A stretch of 41,544 nucleotides of DNA, taken from contig JAQXKZ010000013.1 in assembly GCA_029010715.1 (NCBI GenBank), positions 1 to 41,544 of the forward strand. The letters are read 5' to 3'. Origin of the DNA: Clostridiales bacterium (lineage in GTDB: Bacteria; Bacillota; Clostridia; Oscillospirales; Oscillospiraceae). The translations under genes and the position numbers were made by a program. This document shows, in pieces, positions 1-7,495 of the stretch; position 1 is the stretch's first letter; the number at the start of each line of letters is the position of its first letter. Under the pieces are notes generated by a model. That model searched no databases. It saw nothing but the letters and a program-made list of their open reading frames with translations, and was not told where the DNA came from.

Positions 1-894
1 AATACACCCTGGTATGCTGTAAAAAAATTTGGTAGATCATCTCATACTGGCAATAATGTTCGTCAAGAAAAAATCTATAAGATGGTTTCTCAACTGAAGT
101 GGCAGATATTGAAGGAAATTCGAAAATCATTTTCCGTTCATTTTTGGGAAGACAGAATGTTCACGCCTACGTTTGAAACATATTCAACCAATATCCGTCC
201 CAGTAATGAGCGCCGCAATTTAGAATTTTGGGATAGTATATCGTTTGACAGAGTTGCCGACTATGCACCAACATATAACGCCTGTGTATGCTGGGACTAT
301 AAGCATGGGAAAAATGAGGGAATCCGTTTGGCTGCATTCTGTGGTGGGAATTATTCTAAAAATGATCATTTGCCGGAGATAGCTCACCATGATATCTCGG
401 ATATATATGGAGCTTACTTAACTGCTTCTACGTTGAAATATATTGCAAAACGAGATATTGCGATTTGCAACAAAAAGATTAGCAAGGTGATCAGAAAAGC
501 AAAAACATCGTCAGTTCTAAAAGTCATAGTTGCAGTTGAACGAAAGCTATATTATTGTTATCGCTTTATTTCAGAATTTTCAGGTAAATCTATAGATCAC
601 GATGATGTCAAAGCCTTTAGACATCAGTTTTATAAAAAAGGTTCTGTATCGTCAAGAAGTCTTGAAGGTTTATCTAAAGGAATCAAGGAAACAAAAACAC
701 AAATTGATAATATACTAAAGCTGCTAAATGATGCGGCTGAATACAGAAGCAGTGAATCAAATATAAAGCTACAGTGGATCATGATGATCGTAACCGTTCT
801 GTCTTTGTTCGTTGCATTGTACAGTATTAAAAATGGTGATGTTGTAAATGAGATCAAAAATTTAATTGAGTGGGTAAAAACACTGACCTCGTAA
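1..894 (+). CDS. Unrecognised protein with C-terminal membrane anchor, 5' end outside window
   Basis: The reading frame is open from base 1 to the stop at 892-894. The ATG at 82 is therefore only an internal Met, and the gene probably starts before the window; 297 residues are visible. I recognise no family. The middle is rich in Lys, Ser and aromatic residues. Residues about 225-255 (counted from base 82) form one hydrophobic segment (core IMMIVTVLSLFVALYSI) followed by a short charged tail, so it may be a tail-anchored membrane protein. A helical, possibly coiled stretch (KGIKETKTQIDNILKLLNDA) precedes the anchor. Base use is clearly more AT-rich than the core genes, which suggests horizontal transfer. 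Single-anchor proteins of this kind occur in phage-defence and mobile-element cargo, but nothing here proves such a role. A hairpin terminator follows at 932-966. Confidence 0.6.
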   Translation, partial: NTPWYAVKKFGRSSHTGNNVRQEKIYKMVSQLKWQILKEIRKSFSVHFWEDRMFTPTFETYSTNIRPSNERRNLEFWDSISFDRVADYAPTYNACVCWDYKHGKNEGIRLAAFCGGNYSKNDHLPEIAHHDISDIYGAYLTASTLKYIAKRDIAICNKKISKVIRKAKTSSVLKVIVAVERKLYYCYRFISEFSGKSIDHDDVKAFRHQFYKKGSVSSRSLEGLSKGIKETKTQIDNILKLLNDAAEYRSSESNIKLQWIMMIVTVLSLFVALYSIKNGDVVNEIKNLIEWVKTLTS

Positions 895-931
895 TGAAAT
901 CTACTGTTCAATAATATGTTGATGCTTACAG

Positions 932-966
932 TTGCCCGTGGGAGAAATTCTGCGGGCAATTTTTTT
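932..966 (+). terminator. Rho-independent terminator
   Basis: The 7-bp arms TTGCCCG (932-938) and CGGGCAA (953-959) are followed by a run of seven T. It ends the AT-rich gene to its left. Confidence 0.8.
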
Positions 967-987
967 GTATATTTTCTGTGAACTCTA

Positions 988-2394
988 TTGATTTTGATTG
1001 CCTATGTGCTGCTGTGTAGAGATATTGAACTTGCCTGTGACGAAAAGGTTATCAAGAAACTCGACAACGAACAGAGAGCCGACTATGCACAGGCTCTTGT
1101 GGTCTGCAGCGTCAACCGTCGCATGATTGTGGCCTGCCCACTCGCCTTTGGTGAAGTTGGTGTTAAAGATCGTGTGAAGTCTGTGATGAATTACAAGAAA
1201 CCTGCGTTTTGGATTATCGTTCTGGCTGTAATTGCTTGTGTGGTCGTTGCGGTTTGTTTCCTGACAAATCCGGCAGGCACAGCGCTTACCAAATGGACGA
1301 TTGATGAAGTTGACATGAGCGCTGCATTGAGCGATGTTCGATCAATGACTGTCCGATATAACAGCGATTCTGTTTTCTGCAGCGATGGAGACAGCAACCG
1401 TTTTATTGCAACGATGGACAAAATCAGGGTGGGCCACAATTTAATCTCTCAAAGCAGGGATAGCAATCGGGATCACAGCTTTACCATTACTATAAATGAT
1501 AACTTACACCTGCATTTTTCTTTTGATTTCTCTGAGATATGGGTTGACAATGGTGTGAAACCTTCTTTCAGCTATCCTATCACTAATCCGGAAACCGCGA
1601 GAGAGCTAATGCTTGATTTTAGTTTTACTAACAGGGGCACAACAGAACAGTGGTTTGACTATCTCGACAACCCAGAGGAAATGCAGTGGGACGGACGAAT
1701 GGAAGCCAATATTCCGGAGTTTCCGGATGCAACCTTCCGTTGGTATCCGGAAAGGATGGAGGTCGTAACCGAGGACGGAATCACCCCGCTATATACCGGC
1801 ATGCCGATCTGGAACGCCTATTTCTGCGACCTCACCGGCGACGGGTTGCCTGAGTTGTGTTCTACAATCAGTTTGGGATCTGGCATGATTGATAACCGTG
1901 TCATCATCTATGACTATGCAAACGGAGCAAGCTATGAGCTGTCTGATCGAGGAAATTTCGATTTTACCCTCAGATTTAATGAAGCTGATGGATACCTCTA
2001 TGTAGATAAAAGGAAATATAATACTGACGAACCGCTTGAATCGGGGCGCTTGGTGTTCAAAGATGGCTGTCTCCAAGTTGAAGGTTTTTCTTCCATTGCA
2101 GACGAACCTGCCAAGTATTATCTGACCATCGGTGCAGAAGGTGTTAAGAGCATCGAGCTTTCAATGCCTAACTCAAGCGGTGGATGTGAAAACGCTGATG
2201 GTTCTCTGTTCAAGAAAGGCGCACGCATATGGCTTGAAAACCTCGATGGATACGCTGATCTGCGTGGATTAACGATAACTGCCCTTGGCGAAAACGGGGA
2301 AATCATTTGGACAGCATCTATTCCCATCACGGAAGGAAATAAAGGCTTTACCCATCTGGTAAATGATGATTGGGAGATCACAAATATCGAATAA
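988..2394 (+). pseudogene. BlaR1/M56-type membrane sensor, N-terminally truncated
   Basis: The frame opens at a TTG (988), with a stop in frame at 979-981. The first residues, AYVLLCRDIELACDEKVIKK, match the part of BlaR1/MecR1-like M56 peptidases that lies just after the zinc site. The E of ELACDE is the usual third zinc ligand. Everything upstream is missing, including the membrane helices and the HExxH motif. A membrane segment follows (FWIIVLAVIACVVVAVCFL, about residues 74-92), then about 370 residues of extracellular domain with no recognised penicillin-binding signature. No BlaI repressor lies nearby. The preceding terminator, the lack of a clear RBS and the missing catalytic part all point to a deletion remnant. 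It could still be translated as a one-helix protein. Family assignment of the first 80 residues is fairly secure; the ectodomain is unassigned. Confidence 0.65.
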
Positions 2395-2410
2395 TTAGTT
2401 CCCAGCAAAT

Positions 2411-2459
2411 AAACCGCTGCAATTCTCATTCCAAAGTGGGATGGATGTTGCAGCGGTTT
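2411..2459. terminator. Bidirectional terminator between convergent genes
   Basis: The 12-bp perfect arms AAACCGCTGCAA (2411-2422) and TTGCAGCGGTTT (2448-2459) have A/T runs on both sides. It sits between the BlaR1 remnant (+) and the sigma-like gene (-), so it can serve both. Confidence 0.8.
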
Positions 2460-2466
2460 TCTGCTT

Positions 2467-3072
2467 TTATGCTTCAAATGCCACCATCGTTTCCTTGGGC
2501 AGCTTATCATTCTCACAGTTCAAAAGATACGCTATCGCCTTGTTCGCAAAGCGGTTTGTTTTCATGGTATCACAATCGGCAAGCCGGATGAGCGTCCCTG
2601 TGCCGTTCTCAAAATCAACTGAAAACTCGCCCCATTCGCCGTCGCAGCCTGCCTGATATTCGTAGATTGCGGCGGCGATTTTCTTTTTGTGACGAGTCTT
2701 GGATTTCTGTTTCAGCCGGACGGCATGGATAGCCCCCTCGGCAACCAGAAGCTCTGTCAGCTTATCCACCGCTTTCCGGTAAGCCCGCTCTGCACCGCTG
2801 GCTGTGCTGCCCTCAAACATAACCGCCAGTTCTTCAAAGGTGGAGCGGCCTTTCCATGAGCCGACACGCCCACAGGTCATGCAGATCGCAAGATGCTTTT
2901 CAAGCAAGGTCTGTTCCCGGTAATTCAGCTTCTCAAATGTCCGCTGCACCTTTTCTGCCTGTATGCCGTTCCATAGGATGTCGGTATAGTTCCAGCTATC
3001 GTCAAGGGCAACATCTTCGCCTGTTTCCTCGCCGTCCTCGTCTGTACATAGAACGGCTGCAATTTTTTTCAT
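2467..3072 (-). CDS. Sigma-70 region 4-like protein
   Basis: 201 residues from the ATG at 3072. Residues about 44-110 resemble sigma-70 region 4: a LNYREQTLLEKHLA helix, then FEELAVMFEGS and AERAYRKAVDKLTELL, which fit a helix-turn-helix with closing helix. The segment between them carries CMTCGRVGSWKGRS, unusual for a sigma factor. The C-terminal half is basic and then acidic, with no known domain. Proteins of this plan are common in Firmicutes integrative elements and as orphan sigma-like regulators; the family role is DNA-binding transcription control, and its targets are unknown. No clear Shine-Dalgarno precedes the start. The frame stays open for nine more codons upstream to a TGA, so a start slightly further out is possible. 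It is transcribed towards the terminator at 2411-2459. Confidence 0.5.
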   Translation of the reverse strand: MKKIAAVLCTDEDGEETGEDVALDDSWNYTDILWNGIQAEKVQRTFEKLNYREQTLLEKHLAICMTCGRVGSWKGRSTFEELAVMFEGSTASGAERAYRKAVDKLTELLVAEGAIHAVRLKQKSKTRHKKKIAAAIYEYQAGCDGEWGEFSVDFENGTGTLIRLADCDTMKTNRFANKAIAYLLNCENDKLPKETMVAFEA

Positions 3073-3140
3073 ATAAAACAGCAGCTCCCGTAATTCCGAT
3101 AGTCAACCGATACATAAACCGCGCGGCGGAAAAGCGGAGC

Positions 3141-3644
3141 TTATTCGTTTCCCGCAAACGCCGCTTTGTATTTCGGGAGAACCGTCTTCAGGAACAGCAC
3201 TCCGTTGATCACCAGCAGCAGCCCGAAAAAAGCCCTAGCCGGCCACTCGGGAAACAAAAGCGCAATCCCGTTCATGTCTCCGCCGCCGAAAAATCCGCAC
3301 AGCACGCTCAGATACAGCGGGTCAAGCAGCAGCATTACAATCGTGATATAGTACATACAGGCTTTGAAAACCTTGGACCTGACCCTGCAGATCCGGGGTG
3401 CCGTCAGCGTCAGCACATATGCCGCTGCCAATGTTGCCGCGGCACCGGCCGCGCAGAAAATACACAGCTGGGTGTCACTCATTCGTTCGGAATATATCTC
3501 TATCTGAACGCCTATCCCCATGAAGTTGATCTGCCGGAACGCGCCGGCGGAAAGCGCGTAAATCAGATGTGCTCCCTCGTGTATAATATAATAAGTAAGC
3601 ACTGCCGAAAGCAGCCCCGTATATTGCCGCATGCGTTTGTTCAT
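3141..3644 (-). CDS. Small membrane protein with HExxH motif, M50-like
   Basis: 167 residues. I chose the ATG at 3644 because GGGAGG lies about 5 nt upstream; an ATG at 3689 has no such support. The first helix carries YYIIHEGAHLIYA (H22, E23, H26), the zinc-binding arrangement of intramembrane site-2-type proteases and related membrane proteins. About four hydrophobic helices follow. A second zinc-ligand motif (NxxPxxxLDG-like) is not obvious; LLLDPLYL near residue 105 is only a loose candidate. It may be a small M50-like protease or a non-catalytic relative. It lies 41 nt downstream of a TetR-family gene on the same strand and probably forms an operon with it, so the repressor likely controls this protein. 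Substrate unknown. Confidence 0.55.
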   Translation of the reverse strand: MNKRMRQYTGLLSAVLTYYIIHEGAHLIYALSAGAFRQINFMGIGVQIEIYSERMSDTQLCIFCAAGAAATLAAAYVLTLTAPRICRVRSKVFKACMYYITIVMLLLDPLYLSVLCGFFGGGDMNGIALLFPEWPARAFFGLLLVINGVLFLKTVLPKYKAAFAGNE

Positions 3645-3685
3645 AAATCCTCCCGTTCTCCTTTTATACTTACCGTTTTTCCCTG

Positions 3686-4369
3686 TCAACCGACGGTACT
3701 GTTTCCCTCATCCGCGCAAGCCTTTGTCTTTTCCCGGGGCATGACGCCTCCGCCGCAGGATTCTGCCATAGCCTTCGCCATGGACATTTCCATGCTGCCG
3801 TCTTTCAGTTTATCTGTTATCACAATACCGATGCATACCTGACTCAGTGAATGGCTGACGGCTTCCTTTGAAAAGCTGTCGGGATCTGTAATCGCGAAAG
3901 CGGCAACCCCATTGGCGAATATAATCATCTGATTGAGAAGGTCCTCCGCGTCCGCCTTCGACAAGCCGAAAGTGTCCACGACTTCCTGCACAAGCGGAGT
4001 GAGGATACCAGCGAAATCCTGTTTAAAACGTACATACGGGTTATGTGTTTCCCGCCGTGACAGAAACAGCAGTTGATACAGATTCGGTTCCTCCGCCGCG
4101 AAACTGACCCAACGCAGTCCGAACTCTTTGAATGACGGCGCATAGTCAAAAATACCTTCCATATACTCCTGGTATTTTTTCTTCGCCAGTTTCCGCACCT
4201 CTTCCTTCAGCTCCTCCATGCCGTTCCACACCGTAAAAATGGGCGACGGCGATGTGTTGAGGCGTTTTCCCACTTCCCGGGCAGCCACCATGTCAATGCC
4301 TTTCTCGCGTGTCAGCTCAAACGCGGCATTCACGATCTCCTCTTTCGTATACTTCGGTTTCGGCGGCAT
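3686..4369 (-). CDS. TetR/AcrR-family transcriptional regulator
   Basis: 227 residues. The N-terminus has the TetR DNA-binding domain: YTKEEIVNAAFELTREKG, then the recognition part AAREVGKRLNTSPSPIFTVW (about residues 8-50). The rest is a helical ligand/dimer domain without recognisable specificity. The last about 25 residues (MPREKTKACADEG) are polar and may be disordered. A perfect inverted repeat lies 26 bp upstream of the start (4395-4418), as expected of a self-regulating TetR repressor. The small membrane HExxH protein follows in the same direction and is the obvious co-regulated gene. The bound ligand cannot be read from the sequence. Confidence 0.85.
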   Translation of the reverse strand: MPPKPKYTKEEIVNAAFELTREKGIDMVAAREVGKRLNTSPSPIFTVWNGMEELKEEVRKLAKKKYQEYMEGIFDYAPSFKEFGLRWVSFAAEEPNLYQLLFLSRRETHNPYVRFKQDFAGILTPLVQEVVDTFGLSKADAEDLLNQMIIFANGVAAFAITDPDSFSKEAVSHSLSQVCIGIVITDKLKDGSMEMSMAKAMAESCGGGVMPREKTKACADEGNSTVG

Positions 4370-4394
4370 AGTGTCATCTCCATCTCTAACGTCA

Positions 4395-4418
4395 GTTACA
4401 AAACACCAGTTTTGTAAC
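4395..4418. promoter_or_regulatory. Perfect inverted repeat, likely TetR operator
   Basis: The arms GTTACAAAAC (4395-4404) and GTTTTGTAAC (4409-4418) are perfect over 10 bp with a 4-nt spacer. The site sits directly upstream of the TetR gene, where a promoter for it must lie. Autoregulation is inferred. Confidence 0.75.
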
Positions 4419-4747
4419 GTCTGTTTTGATTATATCTCTCTGTGTTTTATTTGTCAAGCTGCTTATAGCCCTCCCGCGTGAGCCGCCCGGCGCGGCCCGG
4501 CTGCGCATACCTTCTGTCCGTCATGCGCAGCTCCTGTCATCCCGGCACAATTCTCCGTCCCTGCGCGGCGCTTACATTATAATTCTACCCGTGCCGCAGG
4601 TACGCAGTAAAAACCCCGGAAGCCAGAGCTTCCGGGGTTTTTTGCTCTATTTGATTGCGCACTCCGGCTGTTATCTCCCGCCGGACTGCGTAAGCCGCAT
4701 GAATCATGCGCTTCCGTTCTTCGTGCAGACCTGTTTCTTTCCCGTGC
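4419..4747. other. Gene-free stretch downstream of the hydantoinase operon
   Basis: No credible gene was seen. It contains a short hairpin (CTGCGCAT at 4501-4508 with ATGCGCAG at 4523-4530) and the operon terminator at 4609-4644. The remainder is GC-rich non-coding sequence. Confidence 0.5.
4609..4644 (-). terminator. Terminator of the hydantoinase operon
   Basis: AAAAACCCCGGAAGC pairs with CTTCCGGGG followed by T6. It has A- and T-runs on both ends, so it works in either direction; the gene it ends is the minus-strand hydantoinase. Confidence 0.85.
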
Positions 4748-6301
4748 TCAGGCCAGATCTCCGGCGGCCTTGATCTTTACGCGGCAGGTATTTCCGGGAT
4801 AATACTGCAGGGGGACGTCCTCGGCGTCGATGATCTCAACCGTCTCACGTATAGCGCCCGCGGCCACGGCCAGCTCTATGGCTTCCGCGCGGGCCTTCTC
4901 CAGCGCCTTCTCGCGCGGCGTTTCGTTATAGTCGATCAGCTGCTCATAGGTACCGCTGACCTTGGAAATAGCGGAGCCGATGGCATTGGCCACGCCGCCG
5001 TTGGCATGCTTGACCACCTGCCGTGCGCCGGCCAGTTTCTCCGGCAGGATAATGGAGCCGCCGCCTACCAGTATCACGTCCACATCGTCGGAGGATACCT
5101 TCATGGCGTCTATGGCGTCTTCACACAGTGTGCGGATTGCATCCAGAGCCTTGCGTGCAAAGTCCTCGTCCAGGCCCATGACCAGAGAGCGGTCGCCAAG
5201 ATCCGCCATCCCGAGGCGGACGGCGATATCCGTGGCGGTGCAGGTGTCGCCGCCGAAGCACAGGGCCTTTTCCGTGATCTGATAGCCTACCGAATCCGGA
5301 CCCACGGTCACAGTTCCGTCGGCCTTCTGACGGACGATGGAGCCGCCGCCCAGACCGATCGAGATAACATCGGGCATACGGAAGTTGGTGCGCACGCCGC
5401 CGATGGTCACGGCCACGCCGGACTCTCTCGGGAAGCCGTTCTGTATCACGCCCAGGTCCGTAGTGGTGCCGCCCACGTCGATGACCACGGCGTTTTTCAT
5501 CTGGCTCAGGTAGCTGGCGCCGCGGATGGAGTTTGTGGGGCCGCAGGCGATAGTCAGAATGGGGTAACGGCGGGCATAGTCCATAGTCATGAGGGTGCCG
5601 TCATTCTGGGACAGGTATACCTGGGCGTTGGTGACGCCCTCGTCCGCCAGAGATTTCGCAAAGCCCTCGGTAAAGGACTGCGCGACCTGATAGAGAGCGG
5701 CGTTCAGGATCGTTGCGTTTTCGCGCTCGATGAGGCCCATGGAGCCTATCTCGCTGGATACCGATACGTGGACGTCCTCGCCCATGATCTCCCTGCAAAG
5801 TCTGGCGGCTTCCATCTCGTGATCGTTTCTGACCGTGGAGAACACGCAGGAGATAGCCACGGAACGGACGCCCGCTTCCTTCAGCTCCCGGAAAAATGCC
5901 CCGGCAGCCTCCGTGTCAAACGGAGCCAGCTCCTTGCCGTCGAACTCGAAGCCTCCGCCAACTATAGCGGTCTTTACGGCAACGCCTTTCAGATCCTCAG
6001 CCCAGTCCACCATAGGCGGGATACCTGCGCTGGCCGGCGCACCGATTCTCAGGATACCGATGGGAGCCAGTTTTTTGCGCTCCACGATGGCGTTGGTGCA
6101 CTGCGTAGTGCCCAGCATAGCCTGGCCGATCTCAGCCCGGTCCACGCCGGACTGGTCGAGAACCGCGCGGACGGCATGAAGGATGCCGTCATAGATATCG
6201 GGTGTCGTATGCTGCTTGACCGATGCCACAACATTCAGGTTTTCATCGATCAGGACGGCGTCGGTATTGGTACCGCCCACGTCAATTCCAAGCTTATACA
6301 T
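4748..6301 (-). CDS. Hydantoinase/oxoprolinase family protein (HyuA N-terminal type)
   Basis: 517 residues. The start MYKLGIDVGGTNTDAVLID is the ASKHA-type phosphate-binding strand of the hydantoinase A/5-oxoprolinase family. A second such motif, VVIDVGGTTTDLGVI, lies near residue 270, and IGLGGGSIV follows near 320. Family members couple ATP hydrolysis to opening of cyclic amides (hydantoins, 5-oxoproline), usually with a HyuB partner. Here no HyuB is present; the DUF917 gene takes its place, ending 1 nt upstream. AAGGAGG lies 8 nt before the ATG and inside the DUF917 gene, so translation is likely coupled. Length is shorter than the roughly 680 residues of classic HyuA and typical of the DUF917-linked subgroup. 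The substrate is not determined; a cyclic purine or pyrimidine breakdown product is the best inference from the NCS1 permease and PucR neighbours. Confidence 0.85.
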   Translation of the reverse strand: MYKLGIDVGGTNTDAVLIDENLNVVASVKQHTTPDIYDGILHAVRAVLDQSGVDRAEIGQAMLGTTQCTNAIVERKKLAPIGILRIGAPASAGIPPMVDWAEDLKGVAVKTAIVGGGFEFDGKELAPFDTEAAGAFFRELKEAGVRSVAISCVFSTVRNDHEMEAARLCREIMGEDVHVSVSSEIGSMGLIERENATILNAALYQVAQSFTEGFAKSLADEGVTNAQVYLSQNDGTLMTMDYARRYPILTIACGPTNSIRGASYLSQMKNAVVIDVGGTTTDLGVIQNGFPRESGVAVTIGGVRTNFRMPDVISIGLGGGSIVRQKADGTVTVGPDSVGYQITEKALCFGGDTCTATDIAVRLGMADLGDRSLVMGLDEDFARKALDAIRTLCEDAIDAMKVSSDDVDVILVGGGSIILPEKLAGARQVVKHANGGVANAIGSAISKVSGTYEQLIDYNETPREKALEKARAEAIELAVAAGAIRETVEIIDAEDVPLQYYPGNTCRVKIKAAGDLA

Positions 6302-6302
6302 C

Positions 6303-7394
6303 TCAGCAGCCTCCTTTGCATCGCTCTTCCAGAGGAATATAATCGGTGTCTACGCCGAAATAGCGCGGTCCTACCAGCTCAAGGCCTTCTTTGCTCCGCC
6401 ACAGGGGGAAGCACTTGAGGCCCACGACCAGAACGCGCTTGCCGTATTTCAGTGCGTCCGTGGGGACGGGCGTAAAGGTCTCGGTGTCTACCAGACATAT
6501 CAGGTCCGGCGTGGTAGCCAGGATCTTTCCGTCCACTACAGCCGTCAGATTCTCGTTCTGGAATTCCACATAGGCTGAATGTCCCTTGTCCTCTCCGATA
6601 CCGTCGAGCACCACCTTGCCGAAATTGAAACCGCCGCGAACCTCGCGCAGAACGTCGCTGATCTTACCTTTGAACAGTTTGAAACCCTCGGTAATGGAGA
6701 GGAACTCCTCCTCCGGCGTCCGGTCCGTGACTTCCTTGACTTTACGAATAGCGGAACCAAGCCGCTCGCTTCGGGTAACGATCCCCTTAACGCCGTACTC
6801 CTTCATGAAGCGGCCTTCCATGGCGTAAAGAGACACGGAAACAGAGCCGCCGCAGGACATGGTGACTGAACGGGCAAGCTCCTCTGTCCACTTGTTGGTA
6901 ACGGTGCGGAAAATAACGGAGTTGCCCTTTTCGTCCACCAGAGCCATGGGGGTTGCGGACGCGCCGCCGATGGTAAAGGTAACCATCTGCAGCTCCGGGA
7001 AGGCGCGGCCCATGCCGTCGCAGTCTACCAGCGGCAGTCCGAGGCGGGCAGCCGCCGCGATGGGAAGCATGGAATTGACGCCGCCGGCCTCGATAGGCAT
7101 AAAGGCATATATGGGCTTACCATAGAAAGTGGAAACAATATCATACAAAGTCTTATATTCTCTGCCGCCGATGGCCTTTTCACACAGGACCGTCGGCGCA
7201 CCCATCATTGCGATTGGAACGACCAGGGCATCGTCAGGAACCTCGGACGGATCCAGCAGAGTCACCGGGCCGCATTCCTGGATTGCTCCAATGGCCACCA
7301 GTTTTCCCACATAGGGGTCTCCGCCGCCGCCTGCGCCCAGCAGTGCCGCGCCCAGAGCAATATCTTCAATTTCCGGAATACCGATCTTTCGCAA
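6303..7394 (-). CDS. DUF917 family protein (S-methyl thiohydantoin desulfurase-like)
   Basis: 363 residues starting at TTG (7394). A GTG nine bases earlier overlaps the AAAGGAG ribosome binding site and so cannot be the start; the TTG is 8 nt from that site. Features include LGAGGGGDPYVG near the N-terminus, MPIEAGGVNS, LVDCDGMGRAFPELQM and FTIGGASATP, all characteristic of the DUF917 family, whose Pfam entry is now named after S-methyl thiohydantoin desulfurase. DUF917 proteins regularly sit beside hydantoinase-like genes. The precise reaction here is unknown; acting on a hydantoin-like ring or its opened product is inferred. It ends 1 nt before the hydantoinase start. A stable hairpin lies upstream at 7455-7483. 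Confidence 0.85.
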   Translation of the reverse strand: MRKIGIPEIEDIALGAALLGAGGGGDPYVGKLVAIGAIQECGPVTLLDPSEVPDDALVVPIAMMGAPTVLCEKAIGGREYKTLYDIVSTFYGKPIYAFMPIEAGGVNSMLPIAAAARLGLPLVDCDGMGRAFPELQMVTFTIGGASATPMALVDEKGNSVIFRTVTNKWTEELARSVTMSCGGSVSVSLYAMEGRFMKEYGVKGIVTRSERLGSAIRKVKEVTDRTPEEEFLSITEGFKLFKGKISDVLREVRGGFNFGKVVLDGIGEDKGHSAYVEFQNENLTAVVDGKILATTPDLICLVDTETFTPVPTDALKYGKRVLVVGLKCFPLWRSKEGLELVGPRYFGVDTDYIPLEERCKGGC

Positions 7395-7454
7395 AAAAAA
7401 CACTCCTTTAAGGTTTTATAATATATATTAAGAGAAATGGGAAATGGCCGCGTA

Positions 7455-7483
7455 CCTGCGGGGCTTTATGAAAGCCCCGCAGG
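7455..7483 (-). other. Hairpin without T-run between permease and DUF917 genes
   Basis: CCTGCGGGGCTTT (7455-7467) and AAAGCCCCGCAGG (7471-7483) form a perfect 13-bp stem with a 3-nt loop. No T-run follows in the direction of transcription. It is more likely an RNA processing or stability element, or a leaky attenuator, than a full terminator. Confidence 0.6.
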
Positions 7484-7495
7484 ATATGCAGCCTT

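Noticed and set aside
2856-3842. 328-codon plus-strand frame over the sigma-like and HExxH genes
   Set aside because: Arg/Gln/Pro-rich without motifs, overlapping two better supported minus-strand genes.
4706-6418. 570-codon frame opposite the hydantoinase gene
   Set aside because: Composition is His/Gly/Gln-rich with no motifs; the opposite strand encodes a clear family protein over the same stretch.
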